A stretch of 64,000 bases of DNA from Niveispirillum sp. SYP-B3756 (GCF_009495745.1 NZ_WIDQ01000002.1:62001-126000); one strand, 5' to 3'. Positions 28,016 to 37,288 are shown, counted from the first letter of the stretch. Program-made: numbers and translations. The notes: generated by a model from the sequence alone, not told the origin.

Positions 28016-28099
28016 CCGTCACCCCGGCGAAGGCCGGGGTCCAGGGGCCAGAGGCGCTTGCTCTACGATGCTGGACCCCGGCCTGCGCCGGGGTGACGG
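28016..28099. repeat. REP-like palindromic element
   Basis: Two 29-base arms (28016-28044 and 28071-28099) are inverted copies with one mismatch; each begins or ends with CCGTCACCCCGGCG or its complement. The spacer is 26 bases. The element sits between gcdH and the CoA-transferase gene. Elements with CCGTCA..TGACGG ends are common in alphaproteobacterial intergenic DNA. Confidence 0.8.
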
Positions 28100-28148
28100 T
28101 GATGTGAGATGTCGGCGGCCTGGAACCACAATCCGGAAGGGTTTTTCT

Positions 28149-29345
28149 ATGGCAGCACTGGCGGGCATCCGCGTCCTCGACCTCAGCCGGATTTTGGCGG
28201 GGCCATGGGCAACCCAGATGCTGGGTGATTTCGGGGCGGAGATCATCAAGGTGGAACGCCCTGGCGAGGGGGATGATACCCGCCGCTGGGGTCCACCCTA
28301 TGTGGAAGGCGACGGGCCATCCGCCTATTTTCTGACAGCCAACCGCAATAAGCGCTCCGTCGCTATCGATTTCACCGGCGCGGCGGGTCAGCGGCTGATC
28401 CGCGATCTGGCCGCCCGTTCCGACGTGCTGGTGGAAAATTACAAGGTCGGGGGGCTGGCCAAATATGGGCTGGATTATGAGAGCCTGCGGCAGGTCAATC
28501 CCCGCCTGATCTATTGCTCCATCACCGGATTCGGCCAGGATGGCCCCTATGCCCAGCGCCTGGGCTATGATTTCCTGATTCAGGGGATGAGCGGGCTGAT
28601 GAGCGTGACCGGTCTCGCTGACAGTGGGCCACATAAGGCCGGTGTGGCGCTGGCCGATATCATCACCGGGCTTTATGCCGGCAACGCCATCCTGGCCGCC
28701 CTGCACCATCGGGAACGCACCGGGGAAGGCCAGCATCTGGATCTGGCCCTGCTGGACTGCATGGTCGCCGCCATGGCCAATCAGGCGCTGAACCGGCTGG
28801 TCAGCGGGCGCGATCCGGGGCGGCTGGGCAATGGCCATCCCTCCATCGTGCCCTATGACACGTTCCCGGTGGCCGATGGGCATATCAATCTGGCCGTCGG
28901 CAATGATCGGCAGTTCCAGCGCCTGTGCGCCGTGCTGGACCTGCCGGAACTGGCCGGCGATGACCGCTTTGCCAGCAACAGCGCACGGGTGGCCAACCGG
29001 GTGGCCCTGACCGGCCTGTTGAATGAGCAGCTGCGCCGCCGCAGCGGGGCGGAATGGCTGACCGCTCTGGAGGCGGCAGAGGTGCCGGCCGGGCCAATCA
29101 ACGGTCTGGGGGCGCTGTTCGACGATCCGCAGGTGCGCCATCGCGGGCTGGCCCTCGCCATGCCGCATGAGAAAGCCGGCACGGTGCCGGGGGTTGCCAG
29201 CCCGGTGAAATTCTCCGCCTCTCCCGTGGTGGAAAGCAAGGCTCCGCCGGAACTGGGGGCCGATACCGAACAGGTGCTGGCCGACCTGCTGGGGCTGGAC
29301 GCGGCGGGGCTGGCGGCCCTGCGGGCGGCCGGGGTGGTGGGGTAA
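28149..29345 (+). CDS. CaiB/BaiF class III CoA-transferase, probable glutarate CoA-transferase
   Basis: This 398-residue CoA-transferase begins LAGIRVLDLSRILAGPWATQ, and has the family stretch FGAEIIKVERPGEGDDTR and the catalytic Asp in VALADIITGLYAG. These enzymes pass CoA between carboxylic acids through an aspartyl-CoA thioester. Downstream of glutaryl-CoA dehydrogenase the likely reaction is succinyl-CoA + glutarate to glutaryl-CoA + succinate. GGAAGGG stands before ATG 28149. The REP-like element between the two genes may affect co-expression. Confidence 0.9.
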   Translation: MAALAGIRVLDLSRILAGPWATQMLGDFGAEIIKVERPGEGDDTRRWGPPYVEGDGPSAYFLTANRNKRSVAIDFTGAAGQRLIRDLAARSDVLVENYKVGGLAKYGLDYESLRQVNPRLIYCSITGFGQDGPYAQRLGYDFLIQGMSGLMSVTGLADSGPHKAGVALADIITGLYAGNAILAALHHRERTGEGQHLDLALLDCMVAAMANQALNRLVSGRDPGRLGNGHPSIVPYDTFPVADGHINLAVGNDRQFQRLCAVLDLPELAGDDRFASNSARVANRVALTGLLNEQLRRRSGAEWLTALEAAEVPAGPINGLGALFDDPQVRHRGLALAMPHEKAGTVPGVASPVKFSASPVVESKAPPELGADTEQVLADLLGLDAAGLAALRAAGVVG

Positions 29346-29351
29346 TCGGCC

Positions 29352-29726
29352 CTACCAGCCCTTGTCCGCCACATCCTCCACATAGACCAGCGCCCGGCCC
29401 TGGGCCAGCATCTGGCCGTCCAGTTCGCAAACCGTCTCCAAATCCACCAGATGCTTATCCGGGCGCAGGCGGGTGATGGTGACGCAGGCCAGAAGCGCAC
29501 GCCCCAGCGGGATGGGGGCCAGGAACTGCGTCTGCTGTTTCAGGTAATTGGTGCCCGGCCCCGGCAGCTTCACCCCCAGCAGATAGGAGAACAGGGCCCC
29601 GACCAGCGGTTCGGCCGCTTCCCCCTCCGGCATCGGGGCGCCGCCCAGCGCCACATAATCCGCCATGTCGGCAGCGGTGAAGATGCGGGTGATGCTGGCG
29701 CTGTCGCCAAGCTTCAGCATGTCCAT
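29352..29726 (-). CDS. MaoC-like hot-dog protein, probable non-catalytic subunit
   Basis: This 124-residue hot-dog protein starts MDMLKLGDSASITRIFTAADMADYVALGG. It lacks the D-x-N-P-x-H hydratase motif at the position where its neighbour carries it (here YVALGGAP). Family knowledge: many (R)-enoyl-CoA hydratases of MaoC type work as pairs, one catalytic and one structural subunit. It overlaps the catalytic partner gene by 13 bases and is the last gene of the operon. Confidence 0.8.
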   Translation of the reverse strand: MDMLKLGDSASITRIFTAADMADYVALGGAPMPEGEAAEPLVGALFSYLLGVKLPGPGTNYLKQQTQFLAPIPLGRALLACVTITRLRPDKHLVDLETVCELDGQMLAQGRALVYVEDVADKGW

Positions 29727-30085
29727 GTCCCCGCCATTTCAAACGTGCCGTCACAGGTGACCACCCCATCGGCGCGGCGGGTGACGCTGACCGCGATCTG
29801 CTGACCGGTCAGGGTGGCGCTGAACCGCATCGGCTCCCCTGCATAGGTGGGGGCAGGAAAGCGGATATCCTGGCCCAGCAGCACCGCCCCCGGCAGCAGC
29901 CGGCCCGCCAGCCCGCGCAGGATGGTGCAGAGCAACAGCCCATGCGCCACCGTGCGCCCGAAACGGGTGCGGGCGGAAAAGCCGGGATCGACATGAATCG
30001 GGTTGTCATCGCCCGACAGGCGGGCGAACAGGTCGAAATCCGCCTGGGTCAGGGTGCGGTCGATCACCAGGGTAGGGGCGGTCAT
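29714..30085 (-). CDS. MaoC-like enoyl-CoA hydratase, catalytic subunit
   Basis: This 123-residue hot-dog protein carries the full hydratase motif ARLSGDDNPIHVD (Asp/His dyad) and the later FGRTVAHGLL. It is expected to add water to a trans-2-enoyl-CoA. It overlaps both neighbours: the acyl-CoA ligase by 4 bases (ATGA) and the second MaoC by 13, so the three are made together. Confidence 0.88.
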   Translation of the reverse strand: MTAPTLVIDRTLTQADFDLFARLSGDDNPIHVDPGFSARTRFGRTVAHGLLLCTILRGLAGRLLPGAVLLGQDIRFPAPTYAGEPMRFSATLTGQQIAVSVTRRADGVVTCDGTFEMAGTWTC

Positions 30086-31587
30086 AGTATCACCTGCTGT
30101 CGGTCCAGCTTATGTTTCTGCACCTTGCCGGCGGCGGTGCGCGGGAACTCCGGCACCATCAGGAACTGTCTGGGCACCTTGAAACCGGCCAGCCGGTCAC
30201 GGCAGAACCGGGCCAGTTCTTCGGCCTGCGGTGCGGGATGGCCCGGTTTCAGCCGCACGAAGGCGCGGCCCACCTCCCCCCATTGCGGGTCAGGCACGCC
30301 GATCACGGCGGCCTCCAGCACCGCCTCATGCTGGGTCAGCACATTTTCCACCTCCGCCGGATAGACATTCTCCCCACCGGAAATGAACATCTCCTTCAAC
30401 CGGCCGACAATGTAGTAATAGCCATCCGCGTCGCAGCGGGCGATATCGCCGGAGCGCAGCCAGCCATCCTCCGTAAAGGCGGCCTGATTGGCCGCCGGCT
30501 GGCGCCAATAGCCGGGGGTGACCCCCAGCCCGCCAAACAGCAGTTCGCCCGCCTGCCCCGGAGGCACGTCGCGGCCCAGCGGATCGACGATGCGCACCCC
30601 CACCATGATCTGCGGCTTGCCAACGGAGCCGATCTTTTCCAATGCATGGTCAGGATCGCCCAGAAAGGCGGTCGGCCCCGTCTCCGTCATGCCCATACCG
30701 TTGCAGACGCGGGCCCCGCGTTCAGCGTAACGGCGTACCAGCACATCGGGCAAGGGCGCGCCGCCGCACCCCCAATGGCGCAGCCGCGACAAATCCACCT
30801 GATCAAAGCGCGGATGCTGGGAAAGCTGCAGATAGACGGCAGGCACACCGAAGAAATGATCCAGCCGCCCTTCCGCCAACAGGCCAATCATCACATCGGC
30901 ATCGAACCCCGGCAGCACCAGCACCTGCCCGCCCGCCATCAGCGTGGGCAGCGTGTGCAGGTTGATGCCGGCCGTATGGAACAAGGGCAGGAAATTCAGC
31001 GTGCGGTCCCGGCCCGACAGGCCGATGGGCTGGCTGATATTGACGTAATTCACGAACGCCATGGCATAGGTATAGATCACCGCCTTGGGCGTGCCGGTGG
31101 TGCCTGAGGTATAGAGCAGATACCAGATATCATCCGCCGGCCAACCGCCCCGGCCCGGATGCGGGCTGGCCGCATCACGCCGCCCGGCATAATCACCATC
31201 AAGATCGACCATGGCCAGACCGGGCTGAAACAGCTCCCGCGCCACACCGGCATCTTCCACCCCATGCAGCAGCAGGCAGGGCGCGCAATCGGCCAGCAGG
31301 GGGCGCAGTTCGGCCGCCGGCATCCGCCAGTTCAGCGGCACCAGAATCGCCCCCAGCTTGGCGCAGGCGAACAGGATTTCAAAAAACTCGATCCGGTTGC
31401 GGCAGAGAATGGCCACCCGGTCGCCCATCCGCACCCCCGCATCCGCCAGCAGGCTGGCAGCGCGGGCGGCGCGATCCTCCAACCCGCGATAGGTGACGCG
31501 CTGGCCGCCCACCAGTTCCTCCATCGCCAGATTGTCCGGCGACAGCAGGGCCCGCCTGGCGGTGATGTCGGCGATCTCCCGGCTCAT
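30082..31587 (-). CDS. AMP-forming acyl-CoA ligase
   Basis: This 501-residue ANL-superfamily ligase activates a carboxylic acid through an acyl-AMP. Motifs are YTSGTTGTPKAV (phosphate-binding), GMTETGP (adenine-binding), RSGDIARCDADGYYYIVGR (ribose-binding Asp) and RTAAGKVQKHKL (catalytic Lys near the end). The substrate cannot be read from the sequence. It is coupled at both ends by ATGA overlaps, to a TetR regulator upstream and a MaoC hydratase downstream, which suggests breakdown of one particular acid. Confidence 0.92.
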   Translation of the reverse strand: MSREIADITARRALLSPDNLAMEELVGGQRVTYRGLEDRAARAASLLADAGVRMGDRVAILCRNRIEFFEILFACAKLGAILVPLNWRMPAAELRPLLADCAPCLLLHGVEDAGVARELFQPGLAMVDLDGDYAGRRDAASPHPGRGGWPADDIWYLLYTSGTTGTPKAVIYTYAMAFVNYVNISQPIGLSGRDRTLNFLPLFHTAGINLHTLPTLMAGGQVLVLPGFDADVMIGLLAEGRLDHFFGVPAVYLQLSQHPRFDQVDLSRLRHWGCGGAPLPDVLVRRYAERGARVCNGMGMTETGPTAFLGDPDHALEKIGSVGKPQIMVGVRIVDPLGRDVPPGQAGELLFGGLGVTPGYWRQPAANQAAFTEDGWLRSGDIARCDADGYYYIVGRLKEMFISGGENVYPAEVENVLTQHEAVLEAAVIGVPDPQWGEVGRAFVRLKPGHPAPQAEELARFCRDRLAGFKVPRQFLMVPEFPRTAAGKVQKHKLDRQQVIL

Positions 31588-32246
31588 GACATCCCCTTCC
31601 CCCTTTGCGGCGAAAGACCAAAGGTAATCAACTCGGCAGCGGCGGCGGCAATCTCCGCCGCTGGGCGGTCGTCACTCCACACCGCATAGCGCAGGCCCAG
31701 AAACACGCTCATCCCGATCAAGGCCCAGGCGCGTTCCTCCTCATGGCCGGGGCTGATCTCCCCCTTGGCAGAGGCATGGACCAGATTGCGGCGATAGGCT
31801 TCAGCGAAAACCCGGTAATAATTGCGATAGGCATCCTCGGCGACGAACTGCGCCTCCATGACGATACGATATAAATCCTTGTGCCCGCGCACAAAATCGA
31901 TAAAGGCCTCCAGGCCCAGCCGTTCCGCCGTCAGCCGGTCGCTGGTGCCGGTCACCCTTTCGGCAATATGCTGGCGGGTCAGCCGGCCCATATCATCCAC
32001 CAACGCCCGGAACACCTGCTCCTTGCTGTCGAAATAGGTGTAGAAGGTGCCCAGCGCCGCCCCGGCCCGCTGGGTGATGCCGCTGATCGAGGCTTCGTGA
32101 TAGCCGCGCTCGCCAAATTCCGCCGCCGCTGCATCCAGCAGCTTGCGCAGGGTGCGCTTGCCCCGTTCCGTGCGCGGCGCCTTGGAAATAGCGGTATCCG
32201 CCGCCGGCACATCGGCCAGTTCCACACTTGCCGCCTTCGCGGTCAT
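31584..32246 (-). CDS. TetR-family regulator
   Basis: The N-terminal helix-turn-helix is RTLRKLLDAAAAEFGERGYHEASISGITQRAGAALGTFYTYFDSKEQVF (within residues 32-82), followed by an all-helical ligand domain. It is the first gene of the ligase-hydratase operon and its stop overlaps the ligase start, so it is probably an autoregulator that responds to the acyl-CoA product. GGAGGG is well placed for the second ATG (32246) but touches the first (32252); I therefore use 32246. Confidence 0.9.
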   Translation of the reverse strand: MTAKAASVELADVPAADTAISKAPRTERGKRTLRKLLDAAAAEFGERGYHEASISGITQRAGAALGTFYTYFDSKEQVFRALVDDMGRLTRQHIAERVTGTSDRLTAERLGLEAFIDFVRGHKDLYRIVMEAQFVAEDAYRNYYRVFAEAYRRNLVHASAKGEISPGHEEERAWALIGMSVFLGLRYAVWSDDRPAAEIAAAAAELITFGLSPQRGKGMS

Positions 32247-32474
32247 TCTCATCCCTCCCTAGCGCCTTCTATCCGGCGAAAGGCCCATCCTACAGGCTTT
32301 GCCGACGACGGACATCGTCGGCTTTTCTTCTGAAGTTGAATATTGACTCAGGTTTCGGTTTGGCGCAAGCATGGGGACGTTCAGCCGGTACTCGGGCCCC
32401 GCCATAGGGGCCATACCAAACCATAGAAAAGCCGGCGGACAGGGAAGCGGAACCAACCAGGGGGCGGACGGCCT

Positions 32475-33323
32475 ATGCCGGAACTGCGTCTCAGCGATGG
32501 CGCCTTGATCGCCTATGAGGATGTGGGCAATGGCCGGCCGCTGCTGCTGGTCCATGGCTGGGGCACGCGCGCCAGTTTCTTTGCCCCACAACTGGATGGG
32601 TTGGCCGACGGGTTCCGCCTGATCGCCCCCGATCTGCGCGGCCATGGCCAATCGCGTGCCCCGGGGACCGGGGCCGATATCCCCCGGCTGGCCGCCGACA
32701 TCACCGAACTGGCCGAGGCGCTGGACCTGCGCGGGATCTTGGCCATCGGCTGGTCCATGGGGGCCATGGTGCTGTGGCAGGCGCTGCTGGAAGGGAATTT
32801 GCGCCAACGCACCGCCGGGCTGGTCAGCATCGACATGGCGCCCAAGGTGCTGAACGGGCCGGACTGGGCCTGCGGGCTGCGCGGCAGCCACCCGGCCAAG
32901 GCCGGCAGCCAGGCGCTGGACCTGATGATGAACGGCTGGGCCGCCGTGGCACCGCGCATTGCCGCCCGCATCTTCGCCCAGGGGCACGAGGCGGAACGCG
33001 CCGTGCTGCGCCGCTGGGCAGCCATGGAAATAGCCGGGGCCGATCCGGTGGCCATGGCCAGCCTCTGGGCCTCGCTCACCGCGCTTGATTTCCGCGACCG
33101 GCTGCCGGGCCTGGATTTGCCGGCGCTGGTCAGTTTCGGCCAGCTCTCCCGGCTTTATCCGGCGGAGACGGCCCCCATCCTGGCCGGGCTGCTGCCCCGG
33201 TCCAACCTGCTGGGCTTCCCCCGCTCCGGCCATGCGCCGCAGCTGGAGGAACCCTTATCCTTCAACCAAGCCATCCGTGACTTCGCCGCCCACCTGCCGA
33301 CATCGACCGATAATGATAAATGA
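32475..33323 (+). CDS. Alpha/beta hydrolase
   Basis: This 282-residue esterase-type hydrolase has the oxyanion stretch LLLVHGWGTR, nucleophile elbow GWSMGA (Ser) and C-terminal His in RSGHAPQLEEP. The size and the lid region fit small-ester or lactone hydrolases such as BioH- or PcaD-like enzymes. It is followed after 13 bases by a TonB-dependent receptor gene and then an MFS transporter gene, so it probably cleaves an ester taken up by those proteins. GGGGGCGG precedes the ATG. Confidence 0.87.
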   Translation: MPELRLSDGALIAYEDVGNGRPLLLVHGWGTRASFFAPQLDGLADGFRLIAPDLRGHGQSRAPGTGADIPRLAADITELAEALDLRGILAIGWSMGAMVLWQALLEGNLRQRTAGLVSIDMAPKVLNGPDWACGLRGSHPAKAGSQALDLMMNGWAAVAPRIAARIFAQGHEAERAVLRRWAAMEIAGADPVAMASLWASLTALDFRDRLPGLDLPALVSFGQLSRLYPAETAPILAGLLPRSNLLGFPRSGHAPQLEEPLSFNQAIRDFAAHLPTSTDNDK

Positions 33324-33336
33324 GGGGAGTGAAACC

Positions 33337-35553
33337 ATGAAAACGACAGCAAAGCCCATCGCCCGCCTGCTCTATGCCGGCACCGCCCTGTTCACCCTGC
33401 CGGTGCTGACGACACCCGCCGCCCTGGCCCAGCAACAGACCGCCGCCAGCGCGCCGATGATGGACGAGATCGTCGTCACCGCGCGCCGGCGGGAGGAATC
33501 GCTGCAGGATGTGCCCGTCTCCATCACCGCGCTGACGGCGGAAACGCTGGAGATGCAGGGTTCCCCCGACATTACCAGCCTGACCAAGATGACGCCGAAC
33601 CTGACCATGCAGCCGGCGCGCGGGTCCAATTCCACCCTGATCGCCTTCATCCGTGGCGTGGGCCAGCAAGACCCGCTCTGGGGGTTCGAGCCGGGTGTGG
33701 GGCTTTACCTGGATGATGTCTATCTGGCCCGCCCACAGGGTGCCGTGCTGGATATTTTCGACATCGAACGGGTGGAGGTGCTGCGCGGGCCGCAAGGCAC
33801 GCTTTATGGCCGCAACACCATCGGTGGGGCCGTGAAATATGTCACAAAGCGCATCAGCGACACGCCGGAAGGCAAGATCAAGGCGCAGATCGGCTCCTAT
33901 GACCAGACCGACCTGATCCTCTCCGGCTCCACGCCGGTGGGTGACAAGGTGGGGGTCAGCGGGGCCATCGCCATGTACCGCCGGGGCGGTTACGGCAGCA
34001 ATATCACCACCGGCCAGGACCATTACGACAAGGACGTCAATGCCGGCCGGCTGGCGGTGGAGTTCAAACCGACGGACACCCTGTTCATCCGGGTGGCCGC
34101 CGACAAGACGGTGGATAATTCCAGCCCCCGCCATGGTTATCGGCTGGTGGCCACCCCTACCGTGCCCAAGCTCACCTCCGTCTATGACACCCAGGCGGGG
34201 CTGACGGGGAAGAACAAGGTGAAGACAGAGGGCGTGTCGCTGACGGCGGAATATGAGGCGTCCGACACCATCACCTTGAAATCCATCACCGCCTATCGTG
34301 ACGGGCGCAGCGACACGGTGATCGATTTCGATAATCTGCCGGCCAAGATTCTGGACATCCCCGCCTATTACAAGGATGACCAGCTGAGCCAGGAGTTCCA
34401 GTTCCTCTATCAGGGCGAACGGTTCCAGGGCGTGGCCGGGCTTTATTACATGGATGGTCATGCCGAAGGGGCGTTCGACACCATTGTCGGGCTGGCCAAC
34501 CTGACCACGCTGACGTCCGGCAGCGTGGATACCAAGAGCTATGCCGCCTTCGCCGACTTCACCTATGACATTACCGATCAGTTCAAGATCTCGCTGGGTG
34601 GCCGCTACACGATCGACAAGAAGGAAGGCACCGTCTACCGCGTCAATTATGCCGGGCTGACCAGCCCGTTCTTCGGCGGTACAGCGCGCAACCCCACGCT
34701 GATCCGCAGCAATTACACCAACGAACGCACCTTCAAGGAATTCACCCCGCGCGTCAGCCTGACCTATGAACCGACCGACGATGTGACGCTCTATACCTCC
34801 TATGGTAAGGGCTTCAAATCCGGCGGCTTTGACATGCGCGGCGACGTGATCCTGACGCCGGACACGGTGAAGGGCTATGACCCGGAAATTGTCGATACCT
34901 ATGAGGTCGGGTCCAAGCTGCGCTTCTGGGATAACCGGGCCCGGCTGAACTTGGCGGCCTTCTATTCCGATTATGATGGCCAGCAGGTCACCACCCAGGT
35001 GCCCGCCGGCACCACCATCGCCAGCTTTGTCGATAATGTCGGCTCCTCCAAGATCAAGGGCTGGGAAGCCGAAGGCCAGTTCCTGCTGACCGAAGCGCTG
35101 ATGGCCAGCTTTGCCGTTGGCTATATCGATGCGGAATTCAAGGAATTCCTGCGGTATGACCTGACGACCAAGCAATATGTGAATATTGCCGATACGGCGG
35201 TGTTCCAGAACACGCCGAAATGGACGACCAACTTCACCCTCTCCTATACCCATGACATGGGTGATGCGGGAACGGCCACCATCACCGGCTCGGCCTCCCA
35301 CCGCAGTAAATTCTCCCTGTTCGAATTCCCCAACCCGACGCTGGACCAGAAAGGCTATACGCTGCTGGATGCCAGCCTGGTCTGGACCACGGCAGATGAT
35401 CGCTGGCGGGTGGGGCTGCACGGGTTGAACCTGACCGACAAGCGCTATCGGGTGGGTGGGTATAACTTCCCCGGTGCCCTGTTCGGTGACAGCATCATCG
35501 GCTTCTATGGCGCGCCGCGCACGGTGACGGCGACGGTGGAATATCGCTTCTGA
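33337..35553 (+). CDS. TonB-dependent outer-membrane receptor
   Basis: This 738-residue receptor has a signal peptide (LLYAGTALFTLPVLTTPAALA), a TonB box-like MDEIVVTARRREESLQDVPV, a plug domain (VEVLRGPQGTLYGRNTIGGAV) and a 22-strand barrel ending in VEYRF with the terminal Phe. In this family such sequences cluster with receptors for organic nutrients rather than siderophores, an impression from neighbours only. GAGGGGAGTG precedes ATG 33337. The operon with the hydrolase and MFS transporter suggests uptake, hydrolysis and inner-membrane transport of one compound. Confidence 0.93.
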   Translation: MKTTAKPIARLLYAGTALFTLPVLTTPAALAQQQTAASAPMMDEIVVTARRREESLQDVPVSITALTAETLEMQGSPDITSLTKMTPNLTMQPARGSNSTLIAFIRGVGQQDPLWGFEPGVGLYLDDVYLARPQGAVLDIFDIERVEVLRGPQGTLYGRNTIGGAVKYVTKRISDTPEGKIKAQIGSYDQTDLILSGSTPVGDKVGVSGAIAMYRRGGYGSNITTGQDHYDKDVNAGRLAVEFKPTDTLFIRVAADKTVDNSSPRHGYRLVATPTVPKLTSVYDTQAGLTGKNKVKTEGVSLTAEYEASDTITLKSITAYRDGRSDTVIDFDNLPAKILDIPAYYKDDQLSQEFQFLYQGERFQGVAGLYYMDGHAEGAFDTIVGLANLTTLTSGSVDTKSYAAFADFTYDITDQFKISLGGRYTIDKKEGTVYRVNYAGLTSPFFGGTARNPTLIRSNYTNERTFKEFTPRVSLTYEPTDDVTLYTSYGKGFKSGGFDMRGDVILTPDTVKGYDPEIVDTYEVGSKLRFWDNRARLNLAAFYSDYDGQQVTTQVPAGTTIASFVDNVGSSKIKGWEAEGQFLLTEALMASFAVGYIDAEFKEFLRYDLTTKQYVNIADTAVFQNTPKWTTNFTLSYTHDMGDAGTATITGSASHRSKFSLFEFPNPTLDQKGYTLLDASLVWTTADDRWRVGLHGLNLTDKRYRVGGYNFPGALFGDSIIGFYGAPRTVTATVEYRF

Positions 35554-35643
35554 TGGATGGCCGGCGGGAATGGCGCGCCCCTTGCCGTTCCCGCCGGCCA
35601 TCCCTATTGCTTGTCCTGCCGCGCCCCAAAAGGAACAAAACCG

Positions 35644-37164
35644 ATGCCCGCAGCCGTGACCCAGCCACAGGGCCAGCGCCGCTATTATCGCTATTACGTG
35701 CTGCTGATTCTGATCCTGGTCTATATCTTCAATTTCATCGACCGGCAGATTCTGGGCATTCTGGCCTCTTCCATCAAAACGGAACTGGGCTTAAGCGATC
35801 AGCAATTGGGGCTGATGGGCGGCATGGCCTTTGCTTTGTTCTACACGGCACTCGGCATCCCCATCGCCCTGGTCGCCGACCGGAAAAGCCGCACCTGGAT
35901 CATGACCGGGGCGCTGACCATCTGGAGCGGTTTCACCGCCTTGTGCGGCTTTGCCACCGGTTTCTGGCAATTGTTCCTCTGCCGGCTGGGCGTGGGCGTG
36001 GGGGAAGCGGGCGGCGTGGCGCCCGCCTACTCATTAATTTCCGATTATTTCCCCCCGCGGGAGCGGGCGCGGGCGCTGGCCGCCTACAGCTTCGGCATCC
36101 CTATCGGCATGGCGGCAGGCGTGCTGTTCGGCGGGGTGATCGCCCACCAGATCGGCTGGCGCTGGGCCTTCATCATCTGCGGGCTGGTCGGGCTGCTGCT
36201 GGCACCCTTGTTCAAGCTGACAGTGCAGGAACCGGTGCGCGGCGGGTTTGACGCCAAGCCGCCCCAACCGATCAGGGCTGATCATTCAACCCAGGCGGAA
36301 CCGGCCCGCACCCGGACGTGGAACCGGTTTGGCATTCACCTGGCAAGCGCAGCAGGGGCGCTGCTGGGCGGGTTGATTGCCTACCTGACCGACTGGCCCT
36401 GGGCCATCATCGTCAGCGGGTTGGCGGGGTTGCTGCTGGCATCGCTGCTCAGGTTGGTGATGCGGAAGCCGAAAAGCAGCGGGTTTGATAGAAACCCTAC
36501 CGTCAATATAACAACCCCCGGCCTGGGGGATGCGCTCTCCCTGCTGTTCCAGAAGCCCTCCTTCTGGCTGCTGGCGCTGGGGGCTTCCTGCTCCTCCATC
36601 CTGGGCTATGGGCTGGCCTTCTGGCTGCCCTCCTTCTTTGAACGCAGCCACGGGCTGGCTTTGGTGGACCGCTCCATCTTTTATGCCGGCATCCTGTTCT
36701 TTGGCGGCATGGTCGGGGTCTGGCTGGGTGGGTCGCTGGGCGACCGGTTCGGGGCCAATGACAAGGGTAATTATGCCCGCGTGCCGGCGGTGGCCTTTCT
36801 GGTGTCGCTGCCCTTCTTCATCGGCGGCATCATGTCGCCGTCGCTGCCGCTGGTATTCTTCCTGTTCGTGGTGCCGCAGGCCCTGTCGCTGATGTGGCTG
36901 GGGCCGACCCTGTCGGCCGTGCAGCATCTGGTGCCGGCCACCATGCGCACCACGGCGTCGGCCATCTTCCTGTTCGTCAATAACCTGATCGGGATCGGCT
37001 TCGGCACCTGGTTCCTGGGCGTGCTGTCGGACTATCTGGTGCCGCGCTATGGCGCGGACAGCCTGCGCTATTCCATCCTTTATGGCATGGGCTTCTATCT
37101 GCTGGCTTCCGCCCTGTTCTTCCTGGCCGCCCGCCGGCTGAACCGGGACTGGCACCGGGAGTAG
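35644..37164 (+). CDS. Spinster-like MFS transporter with internal duplication
   Basis: This major facilitator protein starts YVLLILILVYIFNFIDRQILG, the spinster-type N-terminus, and has the A motif VADRKSRTW. At 505 residues it is about 70-80 longer than usual. The reason is a tandem duplication: residues coded by 36088-36261 and 36325-36498 align without gaps over 58 positions, with 29 identities, and add an extra helix pair. The frame is intact throughout, with no sign of a pseudogene. AAAAGGAAC precedes ATG 35644, 90 bases after the receptor gene, so the same transcript is likely. Its cargo would be the compound handled by the receptor and hydrolase. Confidence 0.9.
   Translation: MPAAVTQPQGQRRYYRYYVLLILILVYIFNFIDRQILGILASSIKTELGLSDQQLGLMGGMAFALFYTALGIPIALVADRKSRTWIMTGALTIWSGFTALCGFATGFWQLFLCRLGVGVGEAGGVAPAYSLISDYFPPRERARALAAYSFGIPIGMAAGVLFGGVIAHQIGWRWAFIICGLVGLLLAPLFKLTVQEPVRGGFDAKPPQPIRADHSTQAEPARTRTWNRFGIHLASAAGALLGGLIAYLTDWPWAIIVSGLAGLLLASLLRLVMRKPKSSGFDRNPTVNITTPGLGDALSLLFQKPSFWLLALGASCSSILGYGLAFWLPSFFERSHGLALVDRSIFYAGILFFGGMVGVWLGGSLGDRFGANDKGNYARVPAVAFLVSLPFFIGGIMSPSLPLVFFLFVVPQALSLMWLGPTLSAVQHLVPATMRTTASAIFLFVNNLIGIGFGTWFLGVLSDYLVPRYGADSLRYSILYGMGFYLLASALFFLAARRLNRDWHRE
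36088..36498 (+). repeat. In-gene tandem duplication (period 237 bases)
   Basis: The two 174-base units at 36088-36261 and 36325-36498 encode FGIPIGMAAGVLFGGVIA... and FGIHLASAAGALLGGLIA.... They share GLxGLLLA and end GFDAKP / GFDRNP. Identity is 29 of 58 residues without gaps, counted by eye. The 63 bases between them form a linker. Confidence 0.85.
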
Positions 37165-37220
37165 AGTCAGTATCTGTCCGGAAAGTTCTTCTGTTTTTTC
37201 GAAGCTCTGCCGCTTCACCG

Positions 37221-37250
37221 CCGTCATTCCCGCCTTCGCGGGAATGACGG
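37221..37250. repeat. REP-like palindrome
   Basis: CCGTCATTCCCGC (37221-37233) and GCGGGAATGACGG (37238-37250) form a perfect 13-bp stem with CTTC as loop. It shares the CCGTCA end with the element at 28016. It sits between the convergent MFS and histidine kinase genes and may serve both as a terminator-like hairpin. Confidence 0.8.
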
Positions 37251-37288
37251 TTAAGCTGAGAAACAATATGAAGTTCACGGACGGACTC

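Noticed and set aside
33262-35601. Open frame of 779 residues antisense to the TonB-dependent receptor
   Set aside because: It has no domain pattern and covers the receptor exactly, so it is a codon-bias shadow.
35644-37164. Frameshifted or fused MFS pseudogene
   Set aside because: The extra length comes from an in-frame duplication; both helix bundles and all motifs are intact.
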